In this document: one piece after another, positions 1 to 11,095 of the stretch
How the letters are laid out: every line of letters begins with the position of its first letter
Numbering within the stretch: the first letter of the stretch is position 1
Source of the DNA: Datisca glomerata
Lineage: Eukaryota > Streptophyta > Magnoliopsida > Cucurbitales > Datiscaceae
Direction of reading: 5' to 3'
DNA: 64,000 nucleotides
NCBI GenBank assembly: GCA_003255025.1
Contig: QANY01005674.1
Span: forward strand, 1 to 64,000
Program-made: the position numbers and the translations under genes
The notes under the pieces: generated by a model
What the model was told of the DNA's origin: nothing
Databases searched by the model: none
What the model saw: only the letters and a program-made list of their open reading frames with translations

Positions 1-734
1 TAACCCAACCGATTTTCCTTTAAGTTTAAGACATTTGCCATTAAGAATCCATCTCTCTTCAGCAACGACTAAGACAGACAAAGGCTGTGACGATGATGAC
101 TCTAGCGATGAAGATGATTCGGTGATTAAGAAGATGAAGAAGTTGTTGAGTTAGTTTGCGACGACTTAGATTAATCAGAAAACAAAAAAGAATATTAATA
201 TAGGATTAGTTTGTGTTCAGATTTGGTGTTTGATTTGGAAATATCTAAGTTAAGTTAGTTTTTGATTTATGGATTTGTGGTTAATAAGATTATTATGATT
301 TCTGGTTTAAGAATTGATGTTGAAAAACTTTTTAGACATTATTTCTGGTTTTTTATTTTTTATTTTTGGTCTTTTGATTTTATTCCTCCCCAAAGCCGGG
401 ACGAACCAACACATCCCGCGTGTGTTTTTTCCTTCCTACAGGACAAGATGAGGCAAGAAATTTCTTACCTCATTTGGTTTAGGACGGGATAAAACACCCT
501 AAAATCCCATCCTGAACTGTCTGATACACACCCCTAATAATAATTTTTATTTTGGAGGAATCATGTGAAAAATCATAAAATTGAGGGTGTGTATCCATTT
601 TTAAAAATTTAGTTTTTTTTTATAGTTTTAAAAATGCATGCATCACATACGTTTAGGGGCTGTTCTTAATTACTCATATTTCATTATGATATTTTGCTTT
701 AAACAAATTGTATGTTATCATCACAAATGGAGAG
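1..734 (+). repeat. Repeat block E1, segment upstream of the LTR
   Basis: This is non-coding sequence found three times in the window (here, near 31,038-31,657 and 54,135-54,831). Shared landmarks are a TATAGGATTAG stretch near 200, a 'gggacgaacc' stretch near 400 with matching GC-rich words downstream, and 'CCCTAATAATAAT' near 530. Over about 170 bases I count roughly 16 differences between this copy and the one near 31,080, so about 90% identity. A 76-codon reading frame at 262-492 has partial counterparts in the other copies, but it falls in low-complexity sequence and is not believed. It probably represents internal or 3' sequence of a non-autonomous LTR retrotransposon, because an LTR follows directly. 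Confidence 0.6.
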
Positions 735-1525
735 ATTTTTCATCCTATTAAATGTGACAAATTTGATGATAACAAATAATATAAGGACTAATATTTGTTC
801 AAGTGTTATGCTCTAAATAAAATGAAAATAAAGTCAAAACACTTCATTGTAAGTGTTTATAGAAAAAGATTAAAGGATATCATAAACCCGCATTGTGAGA
901 TACACATAACATATTGTGAAAAACTTGAAATATATTAAACAAACTTGAAATGGTTAAATCAAAGTTGTCAGAACCCGGCATGTCAAAGTGATTCTAGAAC
1001 CAAACTTACCCTCTCAGGAATTAGACCGTATCATACCAGACGAGACTAAATTAGTAAAAATTCTAAGACACTATTCACCGCCATGTCAAAAGGATTCCAC
1101 TAGTTTGTGCATCTCTTCCACACCTATACATACCCCAATAGGCTCCTTATTTCAAACCTCTCTAACGAAAATTCGTACGGTTTTCAAATTTTTGATAGGC
1201 TTATATTTTAGCATTGATCTATGAGAATTCTTAGAAAGAAGCTAAAAGATATTGTGAGTAAAAAATTGAGAGATCTACTCTAAAGAAGGAAAAGGTTTTG
1301 TAAGATATCAAAATCTCAGACCGTGCATTATTTCCAAGGTTTTATTGAATCCATAAACTAATATAGTTTGTAAAAGTCTAGTCTTCACCCGTAAGAAGAT
1401 CACGAGGAAAAAGTCTTCAAGGGAGGATCCCTGAAGCATGGACGTAGGGATAAATTTTTTTAAATCACGTAAAACTATCGCATCTTGAATCTCTCTTCTT
1501 TACTCTATTTTATTTAAGTGAACTT
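735..1525 (+). mobile_element. LTR copy A (SIRE/Maximus-like Copia LTR remnant)
   Basis: A polypurine-tract-like 'aaatggagaga' precedes it. Then comes 'gatgataacaaataat', typical of the start of plant SIRE-type LTRs. Near the 3' end are 'ggatccctgaagc', 'gacgtagggataa' and 'cacgtaaaac', the usual U5 pattern of this group. A decayed TATA-like 'tatacatacccc' lies near 1125. The sequence is homologous to the LTRs at 31,658-32,545 and 54,832-55,425, and more distantly to the antisense LTRs inside the S blocks. No partner LTR with an internal coding region was found, so it is a solo or truncated LTR. Family assignment is from memory of LTR style and is moderate. Confidence 0.5.
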
Positions 1526-1990
1526 TACTTTTCAGTATCTAATTTAGTACTTTACCAAAAATAAAATAGTAAGTACCTGACTCAATATTGGTATGAACGG
1601 TCCAGGAAGCATGTTTGTGGAATATGTACAAATACCATAATTGAACTCCATTTTTTTAAATTAACCATTTCTTTCCATGATTCATACCAAAAGAAAAATC
1701 TAGTGATTCTACTATAATCTAAGCTATCGAAAAACAACTTAGAGACGCCAAGGATTTAACACTTACCTTGAGTCCATGTACTGAAAAATGCAAGAAATTA
1801 ACACACATCTCCATCATTAACACCACTCATTAAACTTGGAAATTACATACAAATTGGAGGTATTTCACAAACTTACCTAGAGCTTGACACCTTTATAAGG
1901 AAACAACTAATTAAGCCCTACCCTACACTTTTTCAGGACTCTCAGCGTTGCTAAGGGTTACCTCTGTTGTGTAGAGAAAAAGAGAAAAAA
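1526..1990. other. Unannotated AT-rich spacer
   Basis: No coding region, repeat partner or recognisable regulatory element was seen. The sequence is ordinary AT-rich non-coding DNA between the LTR and a possible antisense gene-start remnant. Confidence 0.5.
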
Positions 1991-2450
1991 ACCACTAGCG
2001 AGATTGAGGTTATGAATCTAGATAGAGTAAGATAGAGAAAGAGATGGATCTAGAGAGAGAGACTCACCACTGGCTTCATTGTGAGTAGAGCTTGACAAAG
2101 GGGGATAGGTGAGGGAGAAAAATAACAAACCCACACCATTCGCAAAGAAACAATTGTAGAACGGAAACAATCGCTCAAAATCAAACCATTGTTCTTCGCA
2201 CCAGATATCAGAATAGAGAGACTCGTTCATGACCATTAGATGCTTCAATCTTTGAAGAGATGAGAGATGAAGATAGTTGAGAGAGACATAGGGAAAATTA
2301 TTAAAATCAGATGGGAGAGAGACAGACCTTACCAGAGAAGCTTTAGGTGAGGCGAAAGTGAGATTGAGAGAGTCAAGGCAGCAAAAGCGTGAGGCTAGGG
2401 TTTTCTCTCTCTCTTGGCTTCCTTCTGTCTAAGACTCTAAAAGTTGAAAT
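1991..2450 (-). other. Possible 5' end of an antisense gene (unrecognised)
   Basis: Read on the minus strand, the stretch begins with CT-rich sequence containing 'aaaccctag', a style common in plant 5' leaders. A donor-like GGTAAGG follows near 2325, and then a 76-codon frame (2248 down to 2018) starting MKHLMVMNESLYSDIWCEE. Another donor-like GGTGAGTCTC lies near 2065. The peptide is not recognised. A faint likeness to the acidic N-terminus of D-type cyclins (an IxCxE word instead of LxCxE) is too weak to name it. It has no continuation downstream and may be a decayed or chance structure. Confidence 0.2.
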
Positions 2451-2639
2451 GAGGGAATGAGAGGTGCGAATAAATTTTTTGTCGCTGCTTTTTTGTTCCT
2501 TTTAACAAGATTCTGATTTACTGGGCTTTCTTAAAATGTAATTGATGTACCTATTCTACAAGAGAAAATAATGAACCTTGTTGTTGAATGCTGTAGAATG
2601 TTGTATTTGTTGTAGTGTTTTATGACTTATTTAGGGGTT

Positions 2640-3300
2640 CCTCTCTTTGGTGGTGTGCCTCGATGTCGGTGGTTGATACCTTGGGCAGATAAAATTAAAG
2701 GAAAATAAGAATCTTGGAAGGGATTAACTTTATATATGGCAGACAGATTATGTCTTATTAACTTAGTGATCCAAGGTTCATTTTAGCATTCTTTTCAAAT
2801 TTTTCTTTGGCCTTCCTCTCCTTTTGAACTACTTGAATATTGCTATCAGAAACTTCTTTTGGACAATTTCATTTGATACTTGTAAGCATGTCCCAGTGCT
2901 TGGAAGTTTTGTTGGAAGCCTAAGGAGGAAGCTGGTCTTGGCATAAAAAAACTTTTGCATTCTTGATAAGGCAATGATGAAAATACTCACTTGAAGATTG
3001 TTGATTGAGAACTCTATGGTTTCACTTATCTTCGTGCTAATTGCTTCACACAGGATCATCGAACTAGATCTTCATATATTTCTTCTTCTGTCTGGCCTGG
3101 TCTAATATATCATTACGCTCCTTTGATGTTTGAATTTATATGGTTGGCTAGTCGTCATTCTAAGGTTCATTTTTGGATAGATAACTGGTTGGGAACTCTG
3201 TTGATTGATTTGGTAGACGATCATCACTCGATAAATCCACCTTTAGATTCTCTTGTAAGAGATGTGTACACTAATCTAAGGGGTTGGAATATTTCCCTAT
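2640..3300 (+). pseudogene. LINE (L1-type) ORF2 remnant: end of RT and start of the zf-RVT region
   Basis: This is a degenerate coding remnant of a plant L1-type retrotransposon second ORF, which would encode the reverse transcriptase used in target-primed reverse transcription. Recognisable pieces in shifting frames are 'YLGVPLFGG'-like sequence at 2640, 'WLIPWADKIKGK' near 2675 followed by a stop, 'WKPKEEAGLGIKK' near 2920, and 'RHSKVHFWIDNWLG' in the frame 3123-3341. It corresponds closely to the antisense LINE at 45,011-46,215, where the same words occur. Stops and frameshifts make it non-functional. Similarity stops at 3300, where the LTR-like element begins. The LINE continues at 12,676 after the inserted DNA. 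Confidence 0.75.
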
Positions 3301-3786
3301 TGTTGGAATCACGGTGCGCGCAACTAATGAATTTAGTTTAAAAAATTTATCGATTGAAAAATAATTGTGATGCCATAGGTTCAAACTTTTTTTTTTTTAT
3401 GAAAAATAAATTTTCTTATCGAATGTTTTATATATCTATATATTAAATCATAGACATAGAAAGAAAAAAAATTATACTTCTTGTAGTCTACCAAGCGTCC
3501 TCGCTAATAACGAACTTGAGATTTCACTAACAACGGACTATGAGATACACACCAAGATCTTCCGAACCAATCCTAAAAAACACTAGGACATGTGTGGGCA
3601 CGTAGAATTATTCAAGAACACTTTTTATGTCTTTAGATATGCTCAACACATGAGATTTAGAGATTTGGAGAATGACTTTTGAGACAGAGCTCTGAGATAG
3701 AATTGGAGAATTCACAGAGCCTTTGATTAAGAATTAATCACAAAAATTGCTTCAATGACGCCAATAGAATAGAAACTATATATATT
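3301..3786 (+). mobile_element. Left part of an interrupted solo-LTR-like element
   Basis: It begins TGTTGGAATCACGG exactly where LINE similarity ends. The matching right end at 12,663-12,670 reads TTCCAATA, one base from the perfect inverted terminal word TTCCAACA. The text ('acatgtgtgggcacg', then 'gaattattcaagaac') resembles plant Copia LTRs. The endogenous pararetrovirus lies between this part and the right part (11,146-12,670). Together they would make an LTR of about 2.0 kb. No target-site duplication is visible: flanks are cctat on the left and ttact on the right. Confidence 0.45.
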
Positions 3787-3836
3787 GTTTTGGTAAGGTT
3801 TGTGTTGCATGGATTGCATTAGCACGGTTGACCCAT
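3787..3836 (+). repeat. Left terminal direct repeat of the pararetrovirus
   Basis: It starts GTTTTGGTAAGG and ends TTGACCCAT. It matches 11,096-11,145 with five substitutions in 50 bases. It represents the same leader segment of the circular viral genome at both ends of the insertion. Confidence 0.85.
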
Positions 3837-3885
3837 TTAAATCGTTGATAGACGTGCTAGTTGTAGGTTAGTTAGCCCTGCCTAT

Positions 3886-3897
3886 TGGTATCAGAGC
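3886..3897 (+). promoter_or_regulatory. tRNA-Met primer binding site of the pararetrovirus
   Basis: TGGTATCAGAGC is the complement of the 3' end of plant initiator tRNA-Met, the minus-strand primer of caulimovirids. It lies 70 bases upstream of the first ATG of the polyprotein (3967). It is not a tRNA gene. Confidence 0.85.
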
Positions 3898-3966
3898 AAT
3901 GAATAATTTTGGACATATAAGTAATTATATGTCTTTTAAATTATGATTACATGGTCTCCATACAAC

Positions 3967-4680
3967 ATGTTTGAAATTAGTTCTCCTTTTATCACTACCA
4001 TCGCAAACACAGTAGCATCAACCTCTTAAACAACATAACTTATTGCCTATCAGGAAGTTAAAGAAGCTTCGGATAAGTGGACTATACCCAAAGTGAAACC
4101 AGAAATAATTTATAAAATTGGAACTTTTGATTTTATCAATAGAAAAATCATCAAAACGTTTGAGCATGCTATTCCTTTACAAAATAATGATCATTCTATC
4201 TATTTGTTACATATTCAGAATCTATATCCCTTCATGCAAAAATATAAATATCTGCATATAGGACTTGTTCATATAAAATTTAAACCGTTGACCTTACTTG
4301 GCCAAAATACCAGTATTCAATGTATCCTTACAGACGGTCGTTTCCTCAACTGGAAAGCATCCCCTATGGGAGCCATTGAAACTAGCCTTTCAGATGGACT
4401 AATTATACTCATGGTTATGAGTATTTACCAGGATCTTCTCCTTTTGCTATATTATTCAGAATTCATCTTAAGGTTATTTCCATCTTAAATCCTTATACCA
4501 GAAAATAAAGTGAGCAAGGACACATAATCCTTATTGACACTAACCTTTTCAGTAGAAAAGTAGCTATCCCTAGATAGATACCTGGGGAACAAATTACTTT
4601 TCCAGAGAAATGGAAAATCCCTAATTTTGTAACTACCTGACCCATCATTAGGCAATCTTTGAATGATGTTATTCAAACCC
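3967..4680 (+). pseudogene. Pararetrovirus movement protein region
   Basis: This is the remnant of the 30K-superfamily movement protein that forms tubules through plasmodesmata. The polyprotein appears to start at ATG 3967 (MFEISSPF...). In-frame TAA codons at 4027 and 4036 already break it. The main open stretch, to 4488, contains the family-typical words 'YLHIGLVHIKFKPLTLLG' and an 'FLNW..SPMG' segment. After the stop at 4486, further movement-protein C-terminal similarity (a 'P..W' word near 4610) continues in other frames. The assignment rests on recognising caulimovirid movement protein wording rather than a search. It is not functional. Confidence 0.75.
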
Positions 4681-5700
4681 AAGCTGGTAACATATATCTC
4701 TGATTTCAGAGACCCCTTACTAGAACTCTTTCTAGTACCAGTTACACAAACAATCCTTCTTCCAATGTTGATTTTTTAGAATCCTCTAGACAATCCACAT
4801 CTGAACCCACAAATTTTGTTTACCAAGACATGTCCACCAATGAATCTATCAATCCTTCCAAGAATAGTATTCCTAGAATTCATATAAGAGGGACACATAA
4901 TTCTGAAAACTAGATACCTCATGGTGTTTATGAAACAAACACCCCTAATAACAAAAGACCTAATAGCCCAACCTCTAATGATATGCAATTTGAAATTTAA
5001 TGGATTTTTCACCCTATAGTGATTTAAGAAAGCAGGTTAACCAGGAATTTATGCAAGACAAATATCATGAATCTAGAAAATGGTATTTTAAATCCCATAC
5101 TCCTAAACACCTTGACACCTTAAAAACCTGGTATTATTATCATTTACATAAGAATCTGTATATTAAACCCTTTCCAGAGTGGTAACACAGTTACACGATG
5201 AACATCAGTTGAACGTGTTAAGAGTAATCCAAGAAGACTGGACAACCACAAGTGGTAGGACTATTCAATCTATTCATCCTCCACCTTTATCCTTAGAACT
5301 AGCTCCAGGAAATGATAATACTAATCTTAAACCATTAGTAATAAATCCTTACGTGGAAATTCCAAAAAAACCATTCAACAAGAACCATTAATACTCAATG
5401 ATATTTTACCTTTAACTAAACATAATAATTATACAAATATTTTCCTCCAAACTATAGGAACTAACCAGAATTGAAGGCCATATAGAGAATATACATGACA
5501 AATGTTAGATTACACCTAAACCTTAAACAAGATGAAATCTAGTAAAAAAGATTATGAGTTTATGACAACTCTTATTGACAAAATCAAAGATTTAAAGATT
5601 ACTCAGCCAGAGTCTTCTGGACATATTAATATGCTGAATGATTCACCTGTAACTGAAGATGATACTGATCCTCTTTCTCAATTTTAGATATTAAGAAAAA
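4681..5700 (+). pseudogene. Pararetrovirus polyprotein linker between movement and coat domains
   Basis: Two short frames (5000-5185 and 5179-5391) overlap by seven bases in different frames. They carry polar, lysine-rich sequence followed by a WTTTSG-type word. In petuvirus/florendovirus-like genomes a poorly conserved region sits between the movement and coat protein domains, and this matches by position. The rest of the segment is broken by stops, and no catalytic motif was found in it. Confidence 0.5.
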
Positions 5701-5752
5701 CTTTGATGATACTCTTAATAAACTTTCTTTTTCCCAGAATCCTATAATCCGT

Positions 5753-6770
5753 ATGGCCTTAATCGGACCTAGTAGATATTATTATCCTAGACCGACTCCA
5801 CATGATATTCTTTATGGAGAAGATTTTCTTCATACTCAAAAATCTTATCTTGGTAATACCATTGATGAACGAAATGTAGATGGAAGAACCGAATATCAAA
5901 TTTTTAAAACCATACATCATATGATAATGTATGCTTTAGTTAGTAAACATAATGATAACACGGATCATCAAATCTTTAGATTTTTAGTTCACGGATTTAT
6001 CGGCATCCTTAAAGGATGGTGGGATAACTGTCTCACTGAAACTCAAAGATTTGAAATCCTTAATTCCTTTAATATTGTGATAAATCATCTTACTAGAACT
6101 GAAACTAAAACAGAAGATGCTTGTTAACCTTAGTACAAGCAATTATACACCATTTTGTTGGATCAGGAGTTTTAAACACAGATAGACATAGGGAACTTTT
6201 ATAGAATCTTAGATGTCCATATTTGACCCATTTTAGATGGTACAAAGATGCGTTTCTTATGAAAGGCATGCAAAGGATTGATGCTAACAATGATTATTGG
6301 AATGCGAAGTTCATTGATGGACTTCTAAGCCTTTTTGCAGAAAAGCTTAGGAAAAAGCTTAGGGATAAACACAACTAAATAGAAATCCCTTACAATCAGT
6401 ACTCTTATGGTCATCTCATTGTAGTTGTCGTAGAAGTAGGATTATCCTTAAGCAATTATATGAAATTACAACAGTTAATGAAACACCAAAATTTAACTAA
6501 CAAAAAAGAGTTAGGAGAATTTTGTGATCAATTCTCTTATGACACAAATTCATTATCCTTCCAAATCCAGGAATCCAAAACCCCATAAAAGATACTTCTC
6601 CAGAAAAATTCCTAAGTAGAATTATCAGGAGAGACCCAAAAATAAAACCAATAAAAGAAAATCTTATCAGAAAAAAGAAAAATCCCAAATCAAATGTTAC
6701 AAATGTGGTATAATAGGACATTACGCTGATATATGTAAATCTAAACTGAAACAAAAGCTTAATGAGATGT
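5753..6770 (+). pseudogene. Pararetrovirus coat protein region with CCHC zinc knuckle
   Basis: The open stretch 5753-6127 contains 'FLVHGFIGILKGWWDN', a hallmark of caulimovirid coat proteins. Downstream the frame shifts. The nucleic-acid-binding knuckle C-Y-K-C-G-I-I-G-H-Y-A-D-I-C is intact at 6695-6736 (CX2CX4HX4C) and is preceded by a lysine-rich run near 6640-6690. Coat protein packages the viral DNA, and the knuckle binds pregenomic RNA. The region ends 6127 TAA and later stops in the coding frame, so it is not functional as a whole. Confidence 0.8.
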
Positions 6771-7400
6771 CCTTATATGAGGAGACTCAAAATCAAATTT
6801 TAAACTCTCTCTAATGATGATAGTACTTCTGAATCTAGTCCTGAGAATGATTTAGTTGAAATTTGTTCTGACTCATCCTCTGATAATCTAGAACCTTGTT
6901 ATAATCCAGAACCATGCTATTCTTCCAAAACCTACAATATGATTACCGAAGCTAATAATTGGAAAGTGATTGTTGAGATGAATGGTCTTGACATTGGACA
7001 ATCTAGTATTAATGTTTTAATAGATACTCAAAAGTCTATGCTTGAAGCAATTGACCAGATAACATATCCAGAGATGAAACTAAAAATTTTAGAATCCTGC
7101 TATAAGAGTCAAATTACTTAAGAGATTCTTCCTATAGAAAATTATAGTATGAGGGAAGTTATGAAGCGTATACAGAAGACTCCTACTATTGAAAACCCAG
7201 TAACCATTCCAGATTTAAAAATGGAAGTTAATATTTTAAAGAACGAAATAAAATAGTTACAAACTGCTAATCAGATTATTTTCCATGATCTTAATAATAT
7301 TAAACAACAATTATCTTCTAAAGGTAAAAATCTTGAAGAAAAATCTGAATCTTCTTCTACCCAACCTGAAGATAATCAATATTTATTTTTAATGAATTAA
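6771..7400 (+). pseudogene. Pararetrovirus polyprotein, acidic and coiled-coil-like segment
   Basis: An acidic serine-rich stretch (6820-6900) is followed by a 60-codon frame (6939-7121). A lysine/glutamate/leucine-rich segment near 7205-7360, ending in a serine-rich acidic tail, looks like a short coiled coil. By position it lies between coat protein and protease. In-frame stops (for example near 7253) break it. No precise function can be read. Confidence 0.45.
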
Positions 7401-7900
7401 GTTACTTTTCAGAAGTGGTATATCATAATTACTTTAACCAAATTTTATTATCAAAGATTCCATTGTCCTTGTTGACAGTGGTGTCGATATGAACTATATC
7501 CTTGAAGGATTAATTCTTACTAAATACTTTCAGAAAATTACCTAATCACTAAATATTGCTAGTGGTAATTCTATGCGTTGAAATGTATAAACTACCTAAA
7601 GTTCTTATCTGTAATCAAGTTCTTTACCTACCTACAACATTTGTTTTAATAAAAAATATGACTCAGAGTATTATTGTAGGCACAATTTTTTATGTTTAAT
7701 AATGCCTAATACTGCAATTGATACTTCAGGTATACATTTTAATATTAATAACAGACAAATCATATTTGAGTTTATAACTGAACCGTATACTAAAGAGTTA
7801 GATCAGATTAAAGATGTAGTCCAATACAAAGAAAACCATATAAATTTTATTCAAAAAGAAATTTAGTTCCTTACTACTGAGCAAAGGATTCAACAGCCTA
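7401..7900 (+). pseudogene. Pararetrovirus aspartic protease region
   Basis: The word V-L-V-D-S-G-V-D at 7465-7488 matches the retroviral-type active site D-T/S-G-A, with the alanine changed to valine. It would cleave the polyprotein. Stops and a frame change follow within 100 bases, so the enzyme is dead. Position immediately upstream of reverse transcriptase agrees with the family. Confidence 0.65.
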
Positions 7901-8760
7901 CCATACAGAATAAAATTAAAATAATTTTAAACGATTATCAAACTGAGATTTGTAATGATATTCTGAATGCTTTTAGGCATAGAAAAAAGTATATCATATG
8001 TCTTCCTTATAATCAGGAGTTTGATGAAAGACATATTCCCACTAAGTCTATGCCTAGCCATATGAAAAAGGAATATTTAAAGATTTGTAAAACAGAAATA
8101 AAATCTCTTTTACATGAGAAATTAATCAGACCTAGTCACTACCCTTGGAGTTGTACCTCTTTTATGTCAATAAATCTACATAGATAGAAAGAGGAGCACC
8201 TAGATTGGTGATAAACTATAAACCTCTCATTGATGCCTTACAGTGGATAAGATATCTGATCCCGAGTAAAAAAGATCGTTTAGATAGACTACATGATTCT
8301 GTAGTATTTTCTAAATTTGATCTCAAATTAGGATTTTGGCAAATCCAGATCAATTAATAGGATAGATATAAAACAACCTTTATAGTACCCTTTGGGCATT
8401 ATGAATGAAATATCTTACCATTTGAAATTAAAAATGGTCCTTCCGAATTTCAACATCTCATGAATGATATTTTTAATCCTCATCCTGAATTTTTTATATG
8501 CTATATTGATAATGTTTTAATCTTCTCATCTTCAAGGGATCAACATTTCAAACATTTGAATATATTTAAAAATATCATTATCAGAAATGGTTTAGTTATT
8601 TCAACTTTAAAAATAGAACTTTTCCAAAGAGAAGTTAGATTTCTTGGGCATAATATTTCTAATGGAACTATTATTCCTATTAACAGAAGTATCGAAATTG
8701 CTTCTAAATTTCCTGATGAAATTAAAGATAAAACCCTATTATAGAGATTTTTAGATTGTC
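7901..8760 (+). pseudogene. Pararetrovirus reverse transcriptase region
   Basis: Family-typical words are present: an 'LIRPSHYPWSC' segment near 8130, 'LVINYKPL' near 8206, 'FSKFDLKLGFWQIQIN' near 8310, and Y-I-D-N at 8502-8513 in place of the catalytic Y-I-D-D. The last aspartate of the active site is therefore lost in addition to several stops. It would have converted pregenomic RNA to DNA. The 8460-8744 stretch is the longest open part. Confidence 0.85.
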
Positions 8761-9245
8761 TGAATTATATTATAGACTACTATCCAAATTTATCCTAGGA
8801 TGCTTCAATCATATATACCAGACCTAAGAAGAATCATTTACCTTGGTCAACAACACATCCTTCAGTAGTACACAAAATAAAAGAAAAAATCAAACACTTA
8901 TATTGTTTATCTCTACCGAACCCTAATTGGAAAAAGATAGTTGAAATAGATGCTTCTAACCAGGGATATGGTGGGATACTTAAATAGTTTAATCCCAACA
9001 GTCAAAAAGTTGAACTCCTAAGATTTACATCCGGAGTATGGAAAGGACCACATTAAACTATCCAACTATTAAACATGAATTTTTATCTATTGTTAAATGT
9101 GTTTTAAAATTTCAGGATGATCTTCTAAATCTACTAATAGATATTCAAGAAAGATATACAAAATCTTGCTTCTAAACAGATATTTGCCTCCTGGTAAAGT
9201 ACATTATCAATATTTGACTTTGATATAGAATATATCGAATAGGAA
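8700..9245 (+). repeat. First copy of an internal duplication in the virus
   Basis: Sequence from the end of RT through RNase H matches 9322-9860 with offsets of about 622 bases at the start and 613 at the end. Shared words include 'gatgcttcaatc' and 'acacaaaataaaagaaaaa'. Confidence 0.85.
8761..9245 (+). pseudogene. Pararetrovirus RNase H region, first copy
   Basis: The word 'VEIDASNQGYGGILK' near 8941 is the RNase H start, with the catalytic aspartate in 'DAS'. Sequence to 9240 continues with words of the same domain but is broken. The segment is repeated downstream (9322-9860). Confidence 0.75.
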
Positions 9246-9299
9246 TAATAGTTCCATTAGAAATATTATGCCCAAGATATCTAACTTATTTTTGGAAAA

Positions 9300-9893
9300 G
9301 TTTATCAGAAGTATAGAATTTGCTTCTAATTTTCCTGATGAAATTCAAGGTAAAATCCAATTATAGAGAATTTTAGGTAGTCTTAATTATATTAGAGACT
9401 ACTATCCTCAATTATTCCAGGATGCTTCAATCCTATATACCAGACTTAAGAAGAATCATTTACCTTGGTCAACAACACATATTTCTGTAGTACACAAAAT
9501 AAAAGAAAAAATCAAACACTTATATTGTTTATCTCTACCGACCCCTAACTAGAAAACGATAGTTGAAATAGATGCTTCTAACCAGGGATATGATGGGATC
9601 TTAAATAGTTTAATCCCAATAGTCAAAAAGAAGAACTCCTAAGATTTACATTTGGAGTATGGAAAGGATCAACATTAAACTATCTAACTATTAAGCATGC
9701 ATGTTTATCTATTGTTAAATGTGTTTTAAAATTTCAGGATGATTTTCTAAATCTGCATTTTTAATTAGAGTTGAGTGCTCTACTGCTAACAGATATTTGC
9801 CTCATAACAAAGTACATTATCAGTATTTGACTTTGATATAAAATATATCAAAGGTGGAGATTTTTTAACTCGTGAGTACTTGAAGGGTTCATG
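9300..9893 (+). pseudogene. Pararetrovirus RNase H region, second copy, with domain end
   Basis: It carries a second 'VEIDASNQGYDGI' near 9564. At 9859 it has 'DFLTREYLKGS' followed by TGA, the usual end of the caulimovirid RNase H domain. Only this copy has the domain end, so the duplication lies inside the domain. Confidence 0.75.
9322..9860 (+). repeat. Second copy of the internal duplication in the virus
   Basis: This is a direct repeat of 8700-9245. Both copies carry the same stop in the word 'aatccaattatagag' or its equivalent, so that stop predates the duplication or arose in the parent. Other differences are copy-specific. Confidence 0.85.
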
Positions 9894-10084
9894 AGCAACA
9901 GAACCCGCGGCTGAGCCCATAGAGGCCGATGAAGTGGCCATTATTCAACAAAAATTTTTAGCCTTAACCGTAAACCAGAGGCTTCTATCCTATTCGCTAA
10001 AGATTTCCATCTGATACCCAAACAGTATATTATTAACAATACTATAGAAGAGACTATACTGTTTATTGAAATAGCATATGAAAA

Positions 10085-10488
10085 ATGGATGCAATATCCC
10101 ACTAATTTTGACAATTATCGATACATCTATGAAGCAATCTTGCTTCAAACAACAACTATGAAGTTTAAGCATACTCTTCATGATCCTAACAGAACTACTA
10201 GTAACCCTCTCACATACAGTAAGACTATTATATGTTCTATTATGCCTATTCAACAATGGGGCATCCATCTGCATACTACCCGGAGCTTTAGCACCATAAG
10301 ATGCTTCAATGAAATCTGTGAGAAGCCATACAAGTTCTGATCCAGATGCTAAGGAATTCAACATCTTAGCTGGCGAAAGTCAAGAGCCAGAGCCTTCTGA
10401 CCCTACCATTGCAGATTTTTTGGATCCTCTCACTAGCATGATCTTAGAGAAAATTGAACAAGACAAGAAAGGAAAAGAAAATGCCTGA
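10085..10488 (+). pseudogene. Pararetrovirus polyprotein C-terminal segment
   Basis: The frame 10,089-10,340 and a second frame ending at TGA 10,486-10,488 (carrying 'DPTIADFLDPLTSMILEKI') together look like the acidic C-terminal part found after RNase H in this kind of virus. The two frames differ, so at least one frameshift separates them. No catalytic motif is visible. It directly precedes the promoter. Confidence 0.5.
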
Positions 10489-10690
10489 TTCTTATCTCCC
10501 ACTAGAAAAAAGAAAACAGTGTTGGCATATACCGACAAATAACTTTTTGAAAAAGAAGATGCCCACTATCTTCCACAGGAAACGCCACCACCAGCAGATA
10601 GATCTACTTTTAATAAAGTATATTCCCACTACTAGAGACAACCGTAAAGATAAGGATGAACGACACACAACCTTATCTTTTTTTCTTTTG

Positions 10691-10703
10691 TATTATAAAA
10701 GGG
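10691..10703 (+). promoter_or_regulatory. TATA box of the viral pregenomic RNA promoter
   Basis: TATTATAAAAGGG lies about 200 bases after the end of the polyprotein and in front of a CT-rich start region (10,750-10,790). This is the layout of caulimovirid 35S-type promoters. It would start RNA near 10,730 by usual spacing (inference). Confidence 0.7.
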
Positions 10704-10828
10704 AAGCGTCACCCTTTGTTGAAGGCATCCGAATTTTATCGGGAATTATCATACTCTCTCTCTCCCATACTCTCTCTCTCTTCCATGTATATATTGTTAC
10801 TACTTATATAAATATAAAGTTTTGAAGA

Positions 10829-10834
10829 AATAAA
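10829..10834 (+). terminator. Viral polyadenylation signal
   Basis: AATAAA lies about 100 bases downstream of the presumed transcription start, as expected for a terminally redundant pararetrovirus RNA that passes the signal once and uses it the second time. Confidence 0.65.
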
Positions 10835-11095
10835 GCTCTACCGCTTGTAAGTTCTCATATTCACTAATAGTTTATGATGGTTTGAATTTTAGAACTATTA
10901 CTTTTTATGTTCATTTTACCTTAGCCTTGTATTGGCCGGAAGGCCATCACCACCACCAAAATAGTAGGTTTTCTGAGACCATATGTCTAGTAATTTAAAA
11001 TTAATATGAATGTTAATATGCCCTTTGATATTTGTAGATCCGTATTGATTGTAGGAGCAGTTAACTTATAATTAGTGGGACGTCACTCAAGTCAC
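10835..11095 (+). other. Viral leader segment (non-coding)
   Basis: This sequence follows the polyadenylation signal and would continue into 3787-3966 in the circular genome, giving a leader of roughly 550 bases. It contains a short GC-richer hairpin-like word 'ttggccggaaggccat' near 10,933. No gene is seen. Confidence 0.55.

Noticed and set aside
3886..3897. TGGTATCAGAGC as part of a tRNA gene
   Set aside because: Only the primer complement is present, in viral leader context; no cloverleaf around it.
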